A stretch of DNA of 64,000 nt. Source: an uncultured Pelagibacteraceae bacterium. GTDB lineage: Bacteria; Pseudomonadota; Alphaproteobacteria; Pelagibacterales; Pelagibacteraceae. The notes beneath the pieces are model-generated. The model had not been told where the DNA came from and ran no database searches. It was given only the letters and a program-made list of their open reading frames with translations. The translations under genes and the position numbers were made by a program. The first letter of the stretch is position 1. Each line of letters opens with the position of its first letter. Positions 52,573 to 61,917 of this stretch are shown here, one piece after another. The stretch lies in contig CACGBP010000002.1 of assembly GCA_902571375.1 (NCBI GenBank), positions 49,986 through 113,985 of the forward strand. Direction: 5' to 3'.

Positions 52573-53028
52573 ATGATCACTTTAGAAGAATTTAAAAAAA
52601 AACACTCAGATAAGTGTAGATTGATAGGTTTAGACCTTGGTTCTAAAAGAATCGGTGTATCTATTTGTGATGAAAAACAATTAATTGCTACTCCACTAAA
52701 AACAATAACCAGAAATACTCTGAATGAATTTATTTCTGAGCTTAAAGTGATTATTGATGAAAATAATATTAAGGGAATTATAATTGGAAATCCTCTTAAT
52801 ATGGATGGTTCATCAGGAAGATCAGCACAATCTGTGAAGGACACCTCTCAAAAAATTGAGGAAAACATTAATATTCCTATTTGCCTCTGGGATGAAAGGT
52901 TGTCAACAATTGGTGCTTTTAATCTATCTAGTCAATTAGATATTAATGTGAGTAAAAGAGAAAAGAAAATCGATGAAAATGCTGCTGCTTTTATATTACA
53001 AGGAGCAATAGATTTTTTGAATAATTAA
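52573..53028 (+). CDS. ruvX: YqgF/RuvX, pre-16S rRNA nuclease / Holliday junction resolvase-like
   Basis: RNase H-fold protein of 151 residues that in other bacteria matures the 5' end of 16S rRNA. The acidic active site is visible: RLIGLDLGSKRIGVSICD (first Asp), IIIGNPLNMDGSSG, WDERLSTIGA (Glu) and IDENAAAFILQGAIDFL (last Asp). It starts the plus-strand series that continues with pyrB 42 bases later. Confidence 0.94.
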   Translation: MITLEEFKKKHSDKCRLIGLDLGSKRIGVSICDEKQLIATPLKTITRNTLNEFISELKVIIDENNIKGIIIGNPLNMDGSSGRSAQSVKDTSQKIEENINIPICLWDERLSTIGAFNLSSQLDINVSKREKKIDENAAAFILQGAIDFLNN

Positions 53029-53070
53029 TACTTGCTATTGTAGACATTTATAGCTATAGAGTTGGTTTTA

Positions 53071-54012
53071 ATGGCAATTAAAACTGACAAAGCTATTAAA
53101 ATTTCCCAAAAACATTTGTTAGGCATTCAAGATTTATCAATTAATGATGTTAATTTGATACTTGATGAAGCACACACATTTATAAAAGTTAATCAAAGCA
53201 AAAATAAAAAGATAGATGTGTTAAGAGGAAAGACTCAAATCAATTTATTCTTTGAACCTTCTACTAGAACTCAGAGTTCATTTGAGTTGGCTGGTAAAAG
53301 GCTTGGAGCAGACGTTATGTCTATGAATATAAGTAACTCTGCGATTAAAAAAGGTGAAACATTAATCGATACAGCCATGACTTTAAATGCGATGCATCCA
53401 GATATTATTGTAATAAGACATCAAGATTCTGGAGCCTGTAACTTACTTTCACAAAAAGTTAATTGTGCGGTACTAAATGCTGGTGATGGTAGAAGAGAAC
53501 ACCCTACTCAAGCTCTTTTAGATGCTTTAACAATTATAACTCGAAAAAATAAAATTGAAGGATTGAAAATTGCAATATGTGGTGACATTCTACATTCAAG
53601 AGTAGCAAGATCAAATATTTATCTTCTCAATATGCTTGGAGCTGAAGTAAATATAATTGCTCCAACAAATCTTATGCCGAAAGAAATCGAAAAATTTGGT
53701 GTTAATACTTTTACTGATATGAAAAAAGGATTGAAAGATTGTGATATTGTCATGATGCTAAGATTGCAAAATGAAAGAATGACAAGTTCATATCTTTCAT
53801 CAAATAGAGAGTATTATGAATATTACGGTCTAACTCCCGATAAACTTGAGCACGCTAAATCTGATGCATTAATTATGCACCCTGGACCAATGAATAGAGG
53901 TATAGAAATAGATACAATATTAGCAGATGACATAAATAAAAGCGTAATTAAAGAACAAGTTGAACTAGGTGTTGCTGTAAGAATGGCTTGTTTAAAGATA
54001 TTTTGTACATGA
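53071..54012 (+). CDS. pyrB: Aspartate carbamoyltransferase catalytic subunit
   Basis: Makes carbamoyl-aspartate in pyrimidine synthesis. Motifs: [25 protein letters not shown] (carbamoyl-phosphate site), [36 protein letters not shown] and MLRLQNERM with HPGPMNRG. 313 residues from the ATG at 53071; a TTG at 53062 in frame would add three. The stop overlaps the next gene's ATG by 4 bases (ATGA), so PyrB and the dihydroorotase-like protein are made together. Confidence 0.96.
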   Translation: MAIKTDKAIKISQKHLLGIQDLSINDVNLILDEAHTFIKVNQSKNKKIDVLRGKTQINLFFEPSTRTQSSFELAGKRLGADVMSMNISNSAIKKGETLIDTAMTLNAMHPDIIVIRHQDSGACNLLSQKVNCAVLNAGDGRREHPTQALLDALTIITRKNKIEGLKIAICGDILHSRVARSNIYLLNMLGAEVNIIAPTNLMPKEIEKFGVNTFTDMKKGLKDCDIVMMLRLQNERMTSSYLSSNREYYEYYGLTPDKLEHAKSDALIMHPGPMNRGIEIDTILADDINKSVIKEQVELGVAVRMACLKIFCT

Positions 54013-55298
54013 TGAAAAAGCAATATTTCATAAACGCTAACATAATTGATCCTCATAATTCAATCAATGAAGTCGGGGGTTTGATTATAAGTGAAGAAGG
54101 TAGAATCGAAGCTATAGGAAAAAAAGTAAATACTAATAATCTACCTACCAGAGAAAAACCAATTGACTTAAAAGGAAAATATATTTTTCCAGGCTTAGTA
54201 GACATGAGAGTTTTTGTTGGTGAACCTGGATATGAATATAAAGAAAACTTTAGAACCTTAAGTAATGCGGCATTATCTGGTGGAGTTACATCGGTAGTTA
54301 CAATGCCAAATACTGATCCAGTTATAGATAATGTATCTATAGTCGACTTTTTAAAAAGAAGAGGAAGAGATAAGTCAAAAATAAATATTTTTCCATCTGC
54401 CTCTCTTACAAAAAATATTGAAGGTACCAACATGACAGAGTTTGGTCTTTTACAAGCCAAAGGAATAATTGCTTTCACTGATGGAATAAAAACAATTCAA
54501 AATCCTAGATTAATGTCAAGAATAATGAACTCAGCTAAAGATTTAGGTTGTCTGATAATGCAACACGCTGAGGACTACGAGCTTGCAAAAAACGGTATGA
54601 TAAATTCTGGAATAATTGCGTCTAAATTGGGATTATCAGGTATACCAGAAATCGCAGAAAGAATTTTAATAGAGAGAGATTTAACATTGCTAGAGAAAGT
54701 CAAATGTAGATATCACATATCTCAATTATCATCACAAAAATCAGTTGAAGTTATCAAATATAGAAAGGAAATTGTTAAATTTACCTCAGGGGTTTCGATT
54801 AATAACTTATCCTTAAATGAAAATGACATTGGAAATTTTAGAACTTTTTTAAAGTTATCTCCTCCATTAAGAAGAGAGGAAGATAGATTGGCTCTAGTGC
54901 AAGGATTAAAAGATGGCTTGATTGATGTAATTGTTTCAGATCATAAACCTGAAGATGAAGAATCAAAAAGATTAACTTTTGCTCAAGCTGCTACTGGTGC
55001 TTCTGGTATTGAAACACTCTTATCTCTAAGTTTAGAGTTATATCACAACGGATCTCTCAAACTTGAGACAATTATCAAAGCTCTAACATCTAATCCAGCA
55101 AAAATACTCAAAATAAACAAAGGTAATCTTTCTTTAGGAAATGACGCAGACCTATGTATAGTAGATATTGACAAGCCATGGATTGTAAAAAAAGACAAAT
55201 TAATCTCAAAATCAAAAAATACGTCAATAGAAGATAAAAAGCTTCAAGGTAAAGTTACAAATACCTTTGTAAAAGGAAAAGAATTATTTAAGCTATAG
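54009..55298 (+). CDS. Dihydroorotase-like protein, probably inactive (PyrC' / PyrX type)
   Basis: An amidohydrolase-fold protein of 429 residues related to dihydroorotase. The fold landmarks are present ([73 protein letters not shown]), but the first metal motif H-x-H is replaced by R-V-F, so zinc cannot be bound in the usual way. Such pseudo-dihydroorotases pair with PyrB and are needed to assemble the aspartate carbamoyltransferase complex. A separate active dihydroorotase is expected elsewhere. Start at 54009 overlaps the pyrB stop; a second ATG is at 54012. Confidence 0.9.
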   Translation: MMKKQYFINANIIDPHNSINEVGGLIISEEGRIEAIGKKVNTNNLPTREKPIDLKGKYIFPGLVDMRVFVGEPGYEYKENFRTLSNAALSGGVTSVVTMPNTDPVIDNVSIVDFLKRRGRDKSKINIFPSASLTKNIEGTNMTEFGLLQAKGIIAFTDGIKTIQNPRLMSRIMNSAKDLGCLIMQHAEDYELAKNGMINSGIIASKLGLSGIPEIAERILIERDLTLLEKVKCRYHISQLSSQKSVEVIKYRKEIVKFTSGVSINNLSLNENDIGNFRTFLKLSPPLRREEDRLALVQGLKDGLIDVIVSDHKPEDEESKRLTFAQAATGASGIETLLSLSLELYHNGSLKLETIIKALTSNPAKILKINKGNLSLGNDADLCIVDIDKPWIVKKDKLISKSKNTSIEDKKLQGKVTNTFVKGKELFKL

Positions 55299-55299
55299 A

Positions 55300-55878
55300 A
55301 TGGATATTTTTTTAATAGGTATGATTTCTTACCTTATGGGTTCTGTACCATTCGGTTTTATACTTACAAAAATTTTTTTAAAAAAAGATATTAGAGAAAT
55401 TGGTTCAGGTAATATTGGGGCCACTAATGTTCTCAGAACTGGGAATAAAGCAATAGGTTACTCAACATTGGTGCTTGATATTTTTAAAGCTGTAGCTCCT
55501 GTTATTTATGTAAAAGTTTTTTATCAAGATTTTTTATATATTGCCTCTCTGTGTGCTTTTTTAGGTCATGTTTTTCCGATTTGGTTAAAGTTTAAAGGTG
55601 GTAAAGGTGTTGCAACTTATGTTGGAATTTTATTTGCCATAAATATCTATTTTGGAATTATCTTTACTATTTCTTGGTTTATAACTTTTTTTATTTCTAA
55701 ATATTCCTCGTTATCATCTTTAGTAGGTGCAGCCTCTATACCAATATATTTATTGGTTTTAACTCAATTTGATCAAGGAATTTTTTTTACGATTATGTTT
55801 GTCTTGATATTTTTTACTCATAGAGAAAATATTAAAAGATTGAAAAATAAAGAAGAAACAAAGACAAAAATTTATTAA
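55300..55878 (+). CDS. plsY: Glycerol-3-phosphate acyltransferase PlsY
   Basis: Inner-membrane enzyme that moves the acyl group from acyl-phosphate (made by PlsX) to glycerol-3-phosphate, the first phospholipid step. The 192-residue protein has about five helices and the three motifs: YLMGSVPFGFIL, IREIGSGNIGATNVLRTGNK and HVFPIWLKFKGGKGVATYVG. One base separates it from the upstream gene. The dprA gene often found between plsY and topA is absent here. Confidence 0.96.
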   Translation: MDIFLIGMISYLMGSVPFGFILTKIFLKKDIREIGSGNIGATNVLRTGNKAIGYSTLVLDIFKAVAPVIYVKVFYQDFLYIASLCAFLGHVFPIWLKFKGGKGVATYVGILFAINIYFGIIFTISWFITFFISKYSSLSSLVGAASIPIYLLVLTQFDQGIFFTIMFVLIFFTHRENIKRLKNKEETKTKIY

Positions 55879-55914
55879 ATTGACTATCTAAGTGATTTGA
55901 GTAGTTTGTAGTCT

Positions 55915-58500
55915 ATGAATTTGGTCATTGTAGAAAGTCCTGCTAAAGCTAAAACAATAAATAAGTATTTGGGTGATGATTACAAAGTTCTAGCAAGTTA
56001 TGGACATATAAGAGACTTACCTTCTAAAAATGGTTCAGTTGATCCAGACCAAGATTTTAAAATGGAATGGGAAGTTGACAGTTTTTCAAAAAAATATCTT
56101 AAAGAAATTACTGATGCAGCAAAGGATTCATCTAAAATTATATTAGCTACCGACCCTGACCGTGAAGGTGAAGCTATTGCCTGGCATGTAAAAGAATATT
56201 TAAATGAAAAAAAACTTTTAAAAGATAAAGAAATTGAAAGAGTTGTATTTAATGAGATAACTAAAAAAGCTGTCATACAAGGAATTGAAAATCCAAGACA
56301 AATTGAACCTCATCTAGTTGATGCTTATATGGCTAGAAGAGCTTTAGATTATTTAGTTGGTTTTAATATTTCACCAATACTTTGGACAAAACTACCCGGC
56401 TCAAAATCTGCAGGAAGAGTTCAGTCTGTTGCTTTAAAATTAATTACTGAACGAGAACATGAGATTGAGTCTTTTAAGCCAGAGGAGTTTTGGACTTTAA
56501 GTATAGACTTTATAGTTCAAAATAATCAAAAAATTACCGCAAGTATTAGTCAATTAGATAATAATAAAATTGAAAAATTTTCATTCAGAAATAAAGAAGA
56601 AATAAATAAAGCTATAGCAAGTGTAAACAAAAAAAAATTTAGTATTACAGATATTTCAAGCAAAGTTGTTAATCGAAATCCATCTGGACCGTTTACTACA
56701 TCTACTCTTCAGCAAACGGCATCAAGTAGATTGGGTTTTGGTGCATCTAGAACAATGCAAATAGCACAAAAGCTTTATCAAGGTATTGAGATAGAAGGTG
56801 AAACAATTGGCTTGATTACTTATATGAGAACAGATGGAACTAATTTATCAAAAGATGCAGTGTCAGCTTTTAGAGATTATATCCAAAAAGAAATTGGTAA
56901 TGAATACTTGCCTAAAGATGCTTTGAATTATTCCGGTAAAAAAGCTAAGAATGCTCAGGAAGCTCATGAAGCAATTAGACCCACAGATATAATCAGAACT
57001 CCCCAAAGTGTTAAGAAATATTTAAGTACAGATCAAAATAAACTATATGATCTTATTTGGAGTAGAGCTTTATCTTCTCAAATGGAGTCTGCTAAGTTTG
57101 ATAGAAACACCATTACAATAACCTCAGACATTAATGATACTATTTGTAAAGCTAGCGGATCAGTTCTCAAATTTGATGGATTTCTGAAAATTTATAATAA
57201 TCAAAATAAAGATGAAAATGAAAATATTTTACCAGATGTTTCCAAAGGACCAATTAATATTGAAGCTTTATTAGACGAACAACACTATACTCAGCCACCA
57301 CCTAGATATTCTGAGGCTAGTTTAGTAAAAAAACTCGAAGAACTGGGTATTGGAAGACCATCTACTTATGCAAGTATCATTTCTACTATTGCTAATAGAG
57401 GTTATGCAGAGATATTAAATAAAAGATTTTTTCCTACTGACAGAGGAAAATTAATTTCTGCTTTTTTAGAAAAATTATTTTCAAAATATGTAGATTATAA
57501 TTTTACAGCAGGATTAGAAGACCAGCTTGACGAAATAACTACTGGAAAGGAAAGTTGGATTAAAGTTTTAGAGCTTTTTTGGAAAGACTTTAATAATAAT
57601 GTTTCAGAGGTAAAAGAAAAAAGAACTAGAGAGGTTTTAGATCTACTCAATGATAGCTTAGGTGAATTAATTTTTGATAAAGATAAAGAAGGAAATGTAC
57701 TTAGAAAGTGCCAATTATGTAATTCTGGAACACTAAGTTTAAAAAATAGCTTTAGAGGTGGTGCTTTTATAGGATGTTCAAATTATCCTGAATGTAAATT
57801 TACAAGACCATTATCTAAGGCAAAAGCTGCAGCACAGGCACAATTAGCTGAACCAAAATTTATTGGAAAACATGAAAATGGTAATGATATATTTTTAAAG
57901 AATGGAAGATTCGGACCATATCTTCAGTACGAAAAAATTCAAACAGAAGAAGAAATTGAAAAAAATACAAAAAAAAAGAGAAGAACTAAGAAATCTAAAT
58001 CAAATATTAATGAACTTTTGAAGAATGTTTCAATTCCTAAAGGTTTAGATTTAGAGAGTATTGATTTAGAAAAAGCTAAATTTTTATGTTCTTTACCTAA
58101 ATCCTTAGGAATAAATCCTGATAATCAAAAAGAAATCATATTAAATACAGGAAGATTTGGTCCGTATTTAAAATGTGAGAATAAATCTGCAAGAATAGAA
58201 AATATAGAAGAAATATTTTCGATAGGTTTAAATAGAGCCATAACTTTAATAGCAGAAGCTAAACCTGGTCGAATATCTTCATCAATAATTAAAGATTTGG
58301 GTGAGCATCCTGAAGATAAAAAACCTGTAAGAGTTATGAAAGGTCAATACGGACCTTATATTAAATACAAGTCACTAAATGCAACAATACCAGAAGAAAA
58401 AGATCCTACAGAATTGACAATGGAAGAAGCTTTAATATTGATTGAGAAAAGAAAAGAATACGATAAAACTAAGAAATCAAAAAAAAGAAAAACAAAATGA
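55915..58500 (+). CDS. topA: DNA topoisomerase I
   Basis: Type IA topoisomerase that relaxes negative supercoils. 861 residues: TOPRIM (NLVIVESPAKAKTINKYLG, ATDPDREGEAIAWH), the catalytic Tyr (about 304) in IGLITYMRTDGTNLS, and the core ending near 590. One four-cysteine zinc motif follows (CQLCNSGTLSLKNSFRGGAF, CSNYPEC), then three C-terminal repeats built on the G-R-F-G-P-Y-like motif (NGRFGPYLQYE, TGRFGPYLKCE, KGQYGPYIKYK), as in other alphaproteobacteria. A Lys-rich tail ends the protein. The stop overlaps ridA by 4 bases. Confidence 0.97.
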   Translation: MNLVIVESPAKAKTINKYLGDDYKVLASYGHIRDLPSKNGSVDPDQDFKMEWEVDSFSKKYLKEITDAAKDSSKIILATDPDREGEAIAWHVKEYLNEKKLLKDKEIERVVFNEITKKAVIQGIENPRQIEPHLVDAYMARRALDYLVGFNISPILWTKLPGSKSAGRVQSVALKLITEREHEIESFKPEEFWTLSIDFIVQNNQKITASISQLDNNKIEKFSFRNKEEINKAIASVNKKKFSITDISSKVVNRNPSGPFTTSTLQQTASSRLGFGASRTMQIAQKLYQGIEIEGETIGLITYMRTDGTNLSKDAVSAFRDYIQKEIGNEYLPKDALNYSGKKAKNAQEAHEAIRPTDIIRTPQSVKKYLSTDQNKLYDLIWSRALSSQMESAKFDRNTITITSDINDTICKASGSVLKFDGFLKIYNNQNKDENENILPDVSKGPINIEALLDEQHYTQPPPRYSEASLVKKLEELGIGRPSTYASIISTIANRGYAEILNKRFFPTDRGKLISAFLEKLFSKYVDYNFTAGLEDQLDEITTGKESWIKVLELFWKDFNNNVSEVKEKRTREVLDLLNDSLGELIFDKDKEGNVLRKCQLCNSGTLSLKNSFRGGAFIGCSNYPECKFTRPLSKAKAAAQAQLAEPKFIGKHENGNDIFLKNGRFGPYLQYEKIQTEEEIEKNTKKKRRTKKSKSNINELLKNVSIPKGLDLESIDLEKAKFLCSLPKSLGINPDNQKEIILNTGRFGPYLKCENKSARIENIEEIFSIGLNRAITLIAEAKPGRISSSIIKDLGEHPEDKKPVRVMKGQYGPYIKYKSLNATIPEEKDPTELTMEEALILIEKRKEYDKTKKSKKRKTK

Positions 58501-58958
58501 ATTACGATAATAAAATTAAAGAACTTAAGATAGTACTTCCAGAAGCAAAACCACCAGTTGGAAACTATGTTGCTACAAAAATTTCAGGTAAAATTTTATT
58601 TGTATCTGGACAAATTTCTATTGATGAAAACGGTCAACTAATCAAAGGAAAAATTGGAAAAGATTTAGATGCTGAAGCTGGTTATAATGCAGCTAAAAGA
58701 TGTGCATTAAGCATTATTGCACAAGTTAAAAAAGCTTGTGATAATGATTTATCAAAAATAAAATCCTGTATTAAATTAACAGGATTTGTAAACTCCACTG
58801 ATGACTTTACGGATCAACCTAAAGTAATTAATGGTGCATCGGATCTAATAGCCTCAGTATTTGGAGATGCTGGCATGCATGCAAGAGCAGCTGTAAGTAC
58901 AAACAGCTTACCTTTAGGTGTTTCTGTAGAAGTTGATGCTATATTTGAATTAAATTAA
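58497..58958 (+). CDS. RidA/YjgF-family enamine deaminase
   Basis: A 153-residue protein of the RidA superfamily that hydrolyses reactive enamines and imines. KIVLPEAKPPVGNYVATKISGKILFVSGQIS is the N-terminal strand set, and the substrate-binding Arg lies in ARAAVSTNSLPLGVSVEVDAIFEL (R-x-A-V...L-P-x-x-x-x-V-E). It belongs to the longer YjgF_endoribonc-like subgroup (about 150 residues) rather than the 125-residue RidA. It overlaps topA by 4 bases and ends 4 bases from the convergent ugd. Confidence 0.9.
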   Translation: MNYDNKIKELKIVLPEAKPPVGNYVATKISGKILFVSGQISIDENGQLIKGKIGKDLDAEAGYNAAKRCALSIIAQVKKACDNDLSKIKSCIKLTGFVNSTDDFTDQPKVINGASDLIASVFGDAGMHARAAVSTNSLPLGVSVEVDAIFELN

Positions 58959-58985
58959 TATTTTATCTTCCAATACTAAAATATT
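58957..58985. terminator. Terminator-like inverted repeat between ridA and ugd
   Basis: AATATTTTA (58957-58965) and TAAAATATT (58977-58985) form a perfect 9-bp stem around an 11-base loop. It spans the 3' end of ugd and the stop of ridA, where two convergent transcripts meet. The stem is entirely A/T, so this is only suggestive. Confidence 0.3.
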
Positions 58986-60261
58986 TTAAACCTTGTTCTT
59001 TTATTTTTTCAGGTGAATATATATTTCTCATATCAAATAAAATAAACTTTTTTTTTTTCACTAAATTTTTAAAATTTATTGATTTAAAATCATTCCATTC
59101 AGTGTGAATTATAACTAGATCTGAGTTCTCAATTGTCTTTTTAATTGAATTTTCAAAAGTAACATTTTTATTTTTTGCAAATTCTTTTTTAAATCCAGTG
59201 GGATCATAATATCTTATAATTGCACCTTTTTTAGATAAAGAAGGTATCATAATTAAACTTGAAGAGTCTCTCATATCATCTGTATTAGCTTTAAAGGTTA
59301 CACCTAAAAAAGATATTTTCTTATTTTTAATTTTATTATTTAATATTTGATTTACTCGTTTTAATAAAATATTCGACCTATTTTCATTTGACTTAATAAC
59401 CGATTTTATTACTGATAGGTTTGACTTAAACCTTTCGGCTGTCGTGATAATTGCTTTGGTATCTTTTGGAAAACAAGATCCACCGTATGCAGGCCCAGCT
59501 CTTAAAAAACGACTACCAATCCTCTTATCTAAACCCATACCAATAGATATGTCCTCTACATTTACTCCCGTTTTTTCACATAAATTTGCAATTTCATTTA
59601 TGAAAGTAATCTTTGTAGCTAAAAAAGCATTAGAAGCATATTTGATCAATTCAGCAGCCCTTCTTGATGTGTTTAAATATTTAGCTCCTTTGGATATTAA
59701 AGGATTATACAAATTTTTCAAAACACGATTTGATTTTTTATCACTTGATCCAATTACTATTCTATCAGGATACGAAAAATCTCTTATTGCTTCACCCTCT
59801 CTTAAAAATTCTGGATTTGAGACTACTGAAAACTTTTTTTTGCTATTTTTTTTTGCTATAATTTTTTCTATTTCATCCCCAGTTGTAACAGGAACTGTTG
59901 ATTTGGTTACAATAATCTTAAATTTATTTATTGAAGAGCTTATTTCTTTAGCAACATTATAAATTTGACTTAAATCAGCAGAACTTCCACCTTTTTTAGT
60001 TGGAGTACCAACACAAATAAAAATTATATCAGACTCTTTTACTGATTTTTGTAAATTTGTTGAAAATGATAATCTTTTATTTTTAAAATTTTTTACTACC
60101 AATTCAGATAGACCAGGTTCATAAATAGGAATTTTCCCTTTTAGAAGTAAATCAATTTTATTTTTATCTTTGTCTACACAAATTACATCATTACCTAAAT
60201 CAGAGAAACATACACCACTTACTAAACCTACATAACCAGTTCCTATCATACATAATTTCAT
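58963..60261 (-). CDS. ugd: UDP-glucose 6-dehydrogenase
   Basis: Oxidises UDP-glucose to UDP-glucuronate for surface polysaccharides. N-terminal NAD site KLCMIGTGYVGLVSGVCFSDLG (2-23), EPGL (48-51), SNPEFLREGEAI (148-159), Lys207 in AAELIKYASNAFLATKI, the catalytic Cys263 in GPAYGGSCFPKDTKA, and the C-terminal SFLGVTFKANTDDMRDSSS. 432 residues, normal. It overlaps galU by 4 bases, so the two enzymes that turn glucose-1-phosphate into UDP-glucuronate are one unit. Confidence 0.97.
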   Translation of the reverse strand: MKLCMIGTGYVGLVSGVCFSDLGNDVICVDKDKNKIDLLLKGKIPIYEPGLSELVVKNFKNKRLSFSTNLQKSVKESDIIFICVGTPTKKGGSSADLSQIYNVAKEISSSINKFKIIVTKSTVPVTTGDEIEKIIAKKNSKKKFSVVSNPEFLREGEAIRDFSYPDRIVIGSSDKKSNRVLKNLYNPLISKGAKYLNTSRRAAELIKYASNAFLATKITFINEIANLCEKTGVNVEDISIGMGLDKRIGSRFLRAGPAYGGSCFPKDTKAIITTAERFKSNLSVIKSVIKSNENRSNILLKRVNQILNNKIKNKKISFLGVTFKANTDDMRDSSSLIMIPSLSKKGAIIRYYDPTGFKKEFAKNKNVTFENSIKKTIENSDLVIIHTEWNDFKSINFKNLVKKKKFILFDMRNIYSPEKIKEQGLKYFSIGR

Positions 60262-61073
60262 AATTTTGAAATCTCCAAAGATGATTTAATATAACCTTTC
60301 ATAGTTCCACAATCTAAGTATTTTCCAGAAAAATTGTGTGCTATAAATTTGTAATTTTCATTAATTAAAGATTGTATAGCATCTGTTATATGTATTTCCC
60401 CATTGTTTCCAGGTTTTTGTTTTATTAGTCTAGAAAAAATATTTTTTGGTAAAATATATCTTCCAATTACAGCTTTATTAGATGGCGCTTTTTTTATTGA
60501 TGGTTTTTCAATAACACCTTTTATTGAATAATTATTTTTATTTATTTTTTTATTTAATTCATAAATTCCCCATCTAGAAACTGTTTTTCTATCAACATTC
60601 ATACTAGCCATTACTGATGATTTATATTTATTATGAATTTTAATCATTGATTTTGAACAATTATTTTTAACTATCAAGTCATCAGGTAATAACATTAAAA
60701 AAAATCTATCTTTAATGTACTTTTTGGTTTTTAATACAGCATCTCCTGTTCCTAATGGTTCGTTTTGATAAACAAATTTTATCATTTTTTTATACTTCAA
60801 AATTTTTTTATATTCATTGATAATTCTAGTATCTTTTTTTTTTGCTATGATCTTTTTATAAAATTTATCTTTATAAAAGTAGTTTTTAATCATTATCTTT
60901 TTTTTAGAAATTATAAAAATTACTTCTTTAATGCCTGCTTCAATACATTCATCTAAAATATATTCAATGCCTGGCTTACCATTTATTGGCAAAAGTTCTT
61001 TAGCAAAAACACTAGTTAAAGGTAACAATCTTGTACCTAAACCAGCTAATGGAATAATTGCTTGTTTAATCAT
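60258..61073 (-). CDS. galU: UTP-glucose-1-phosphate uridylyltransferase
   Basis: Makes UDP-glucose. The nucleotidyltransferase start is AIIPLAGLGTRLLPLTSVFAKELLPINGKPGIEYILDECIEAGIKEVIFI. FVYQNEPLGTGDAVLKTK, LLPDDLIV (metal Asp), GVIEKPS and GEIHITDAIQSL follow. At 271 residues it is a little shorter than the usual 290. It precedes ugd in a two-gene unit. The ATG at 61073 is only 4 bases from a possible divergent panC start. Confidence 0.96.
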   Translation of the reverse strand: MIKQAIIPLAGLGTRLLPLTSVFAKELLPINGKPGIEYILDECIEAGIKEVIFIISKKKIMIKNYFYKDKFYKKIIAKKKDTRIINEYKKILKYKKMIKFVYQNEPLGTGDAVLKTKKYIKDRFFLMLLPDDLIVKNNCSKSMIKIHNKYKSSVMASMNVDRKTVSRWGIYELNKKINKNNYSIKGVIEKPSIKKAPSNKAVIGRYILPKNIFSRLIKQKPGNNGEIHITDAIQSLINENYKFIAHNFSGKYLDCGTMKGYIKSSLEISKL

Positions 61074-61107
61074 GTAAATGTTTTACTTATTAAAATGTTT
61101 TATACAA

Positions 61108-61914
61108 ATGAAAATTTTATTAAATAAAATTGATTTAAATGAGGCATTATTTGGTGTATCAAACTTAGGTTTTGTGCCAACAATGGGAAGTCTTCACCAA
61201 GGTCATATTTCTTTGATCAAATATTCAAAGAAACAATGCAAAAAAACAATTGTAAGTATTTTTGTAAATCCAACTCAATTTAATAACAAAAAAGACTATG
61301 CAAAATATCCTAGAAATAAAAAAAAAGATCTATCAATTCTAAAAAAGTTAAAAGTAGATTTTGTTTTCCTTCCAAATATAAATGATATTTATAATTTCAA
61401 ACAAAAAATCAAAATTGCTAAAAAAGATAAGATTTTATGTGCAAAATATAGAAAAGGTCATTTTGAGGGTGTGATAGATATTATGGATCGTTTTACAAAA
61501 ATGATCAAACCAAAAAAAATTTTTATGGGCGAAAAAGATTTTCAACAATTGTATTTAGTTAGAAATTATTTAAAAAAAAAAAGTACAAGCAAAATAATTT
61601 CTTGTAAAACTATTAGAGATAATTATGGTTTAGCACTCTCCTCAAGAAACTTACATCTTAAAGATGATGAATTAAAAACTGCTAGAAGTATCTCAAAAAA
61701 ATTAAAGAATTTAAAAAGAACATTAAACAAAAAAAAAAATATAGAAAAACTTATTAATCTTAAAAAAAAAGAAATCAATAATTTTAAAAATGTTAAAGTC
61801 GAATATTTAGAAATTAGAAATAAATTTAATCTTAAAAAAGATACAAAAATTAAAAATTCTAGAATATTTATTTCTTACTATATAAGAAAAATCAGACTAA
61901 TTGATAACTTCTAA
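61108..61914 (+). CDS. panC: Pantothenate synthetase
   Basis: Joins pantoate and beta-alanine using ATP to make pantothenate (vitamin B5). The nucleotidyl-transferase-like motifs are FVPTMGSLHQGHISLIKYS (HIGH-type), SIFVNPTQFNNKKDYAKYPR, GHFEGVIDIMDRFTKMIKPKKIFMGEKDFQQL and SSRNLHL (KMSKS-type). The start is uncertain: the ATG at 61108 gives 268 residues with the family's N-terminus, while an ATG at 61078 would add ten. The C-terminal part is very Lys-rich and divergent. It is divergent from galU and convergent with mgtE. Confidence 0.93.
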   Translation: MKILLNKIDLNEALFGVSNLGFVPTMGSLHQGHISLIKYSKKQCKKTIVSIFVNPTQFNNKKDYAKYPRNKKKDLSILKKLKVDFVFLPNINDIYNFKQKIKIAKKDKILCAKYRKGHFEGVIDIMDRFTKMIKPKKIFMGEKDFQQLYLVRNYLKKKSTSKIISCKTIRDNYGLALSSRNLHLKDDELKTARSISKKLKNLKRTLNKKKNIEKLINLKKKEINNFKNVKVEYLEIRNKFNLKKDTKIKNSRIFISYYIRKIRLIDNF

Positions 61915-61917
61915 GAT

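Noticed and set aside
54053..54478. A 141-residue open frame on the minus strand inside the dihydroorotase-like gene
   Set aside because: It is antisense to a gene with clear family motifs, has no recognisable domain or ribosome site, and reads like a mirror frame.
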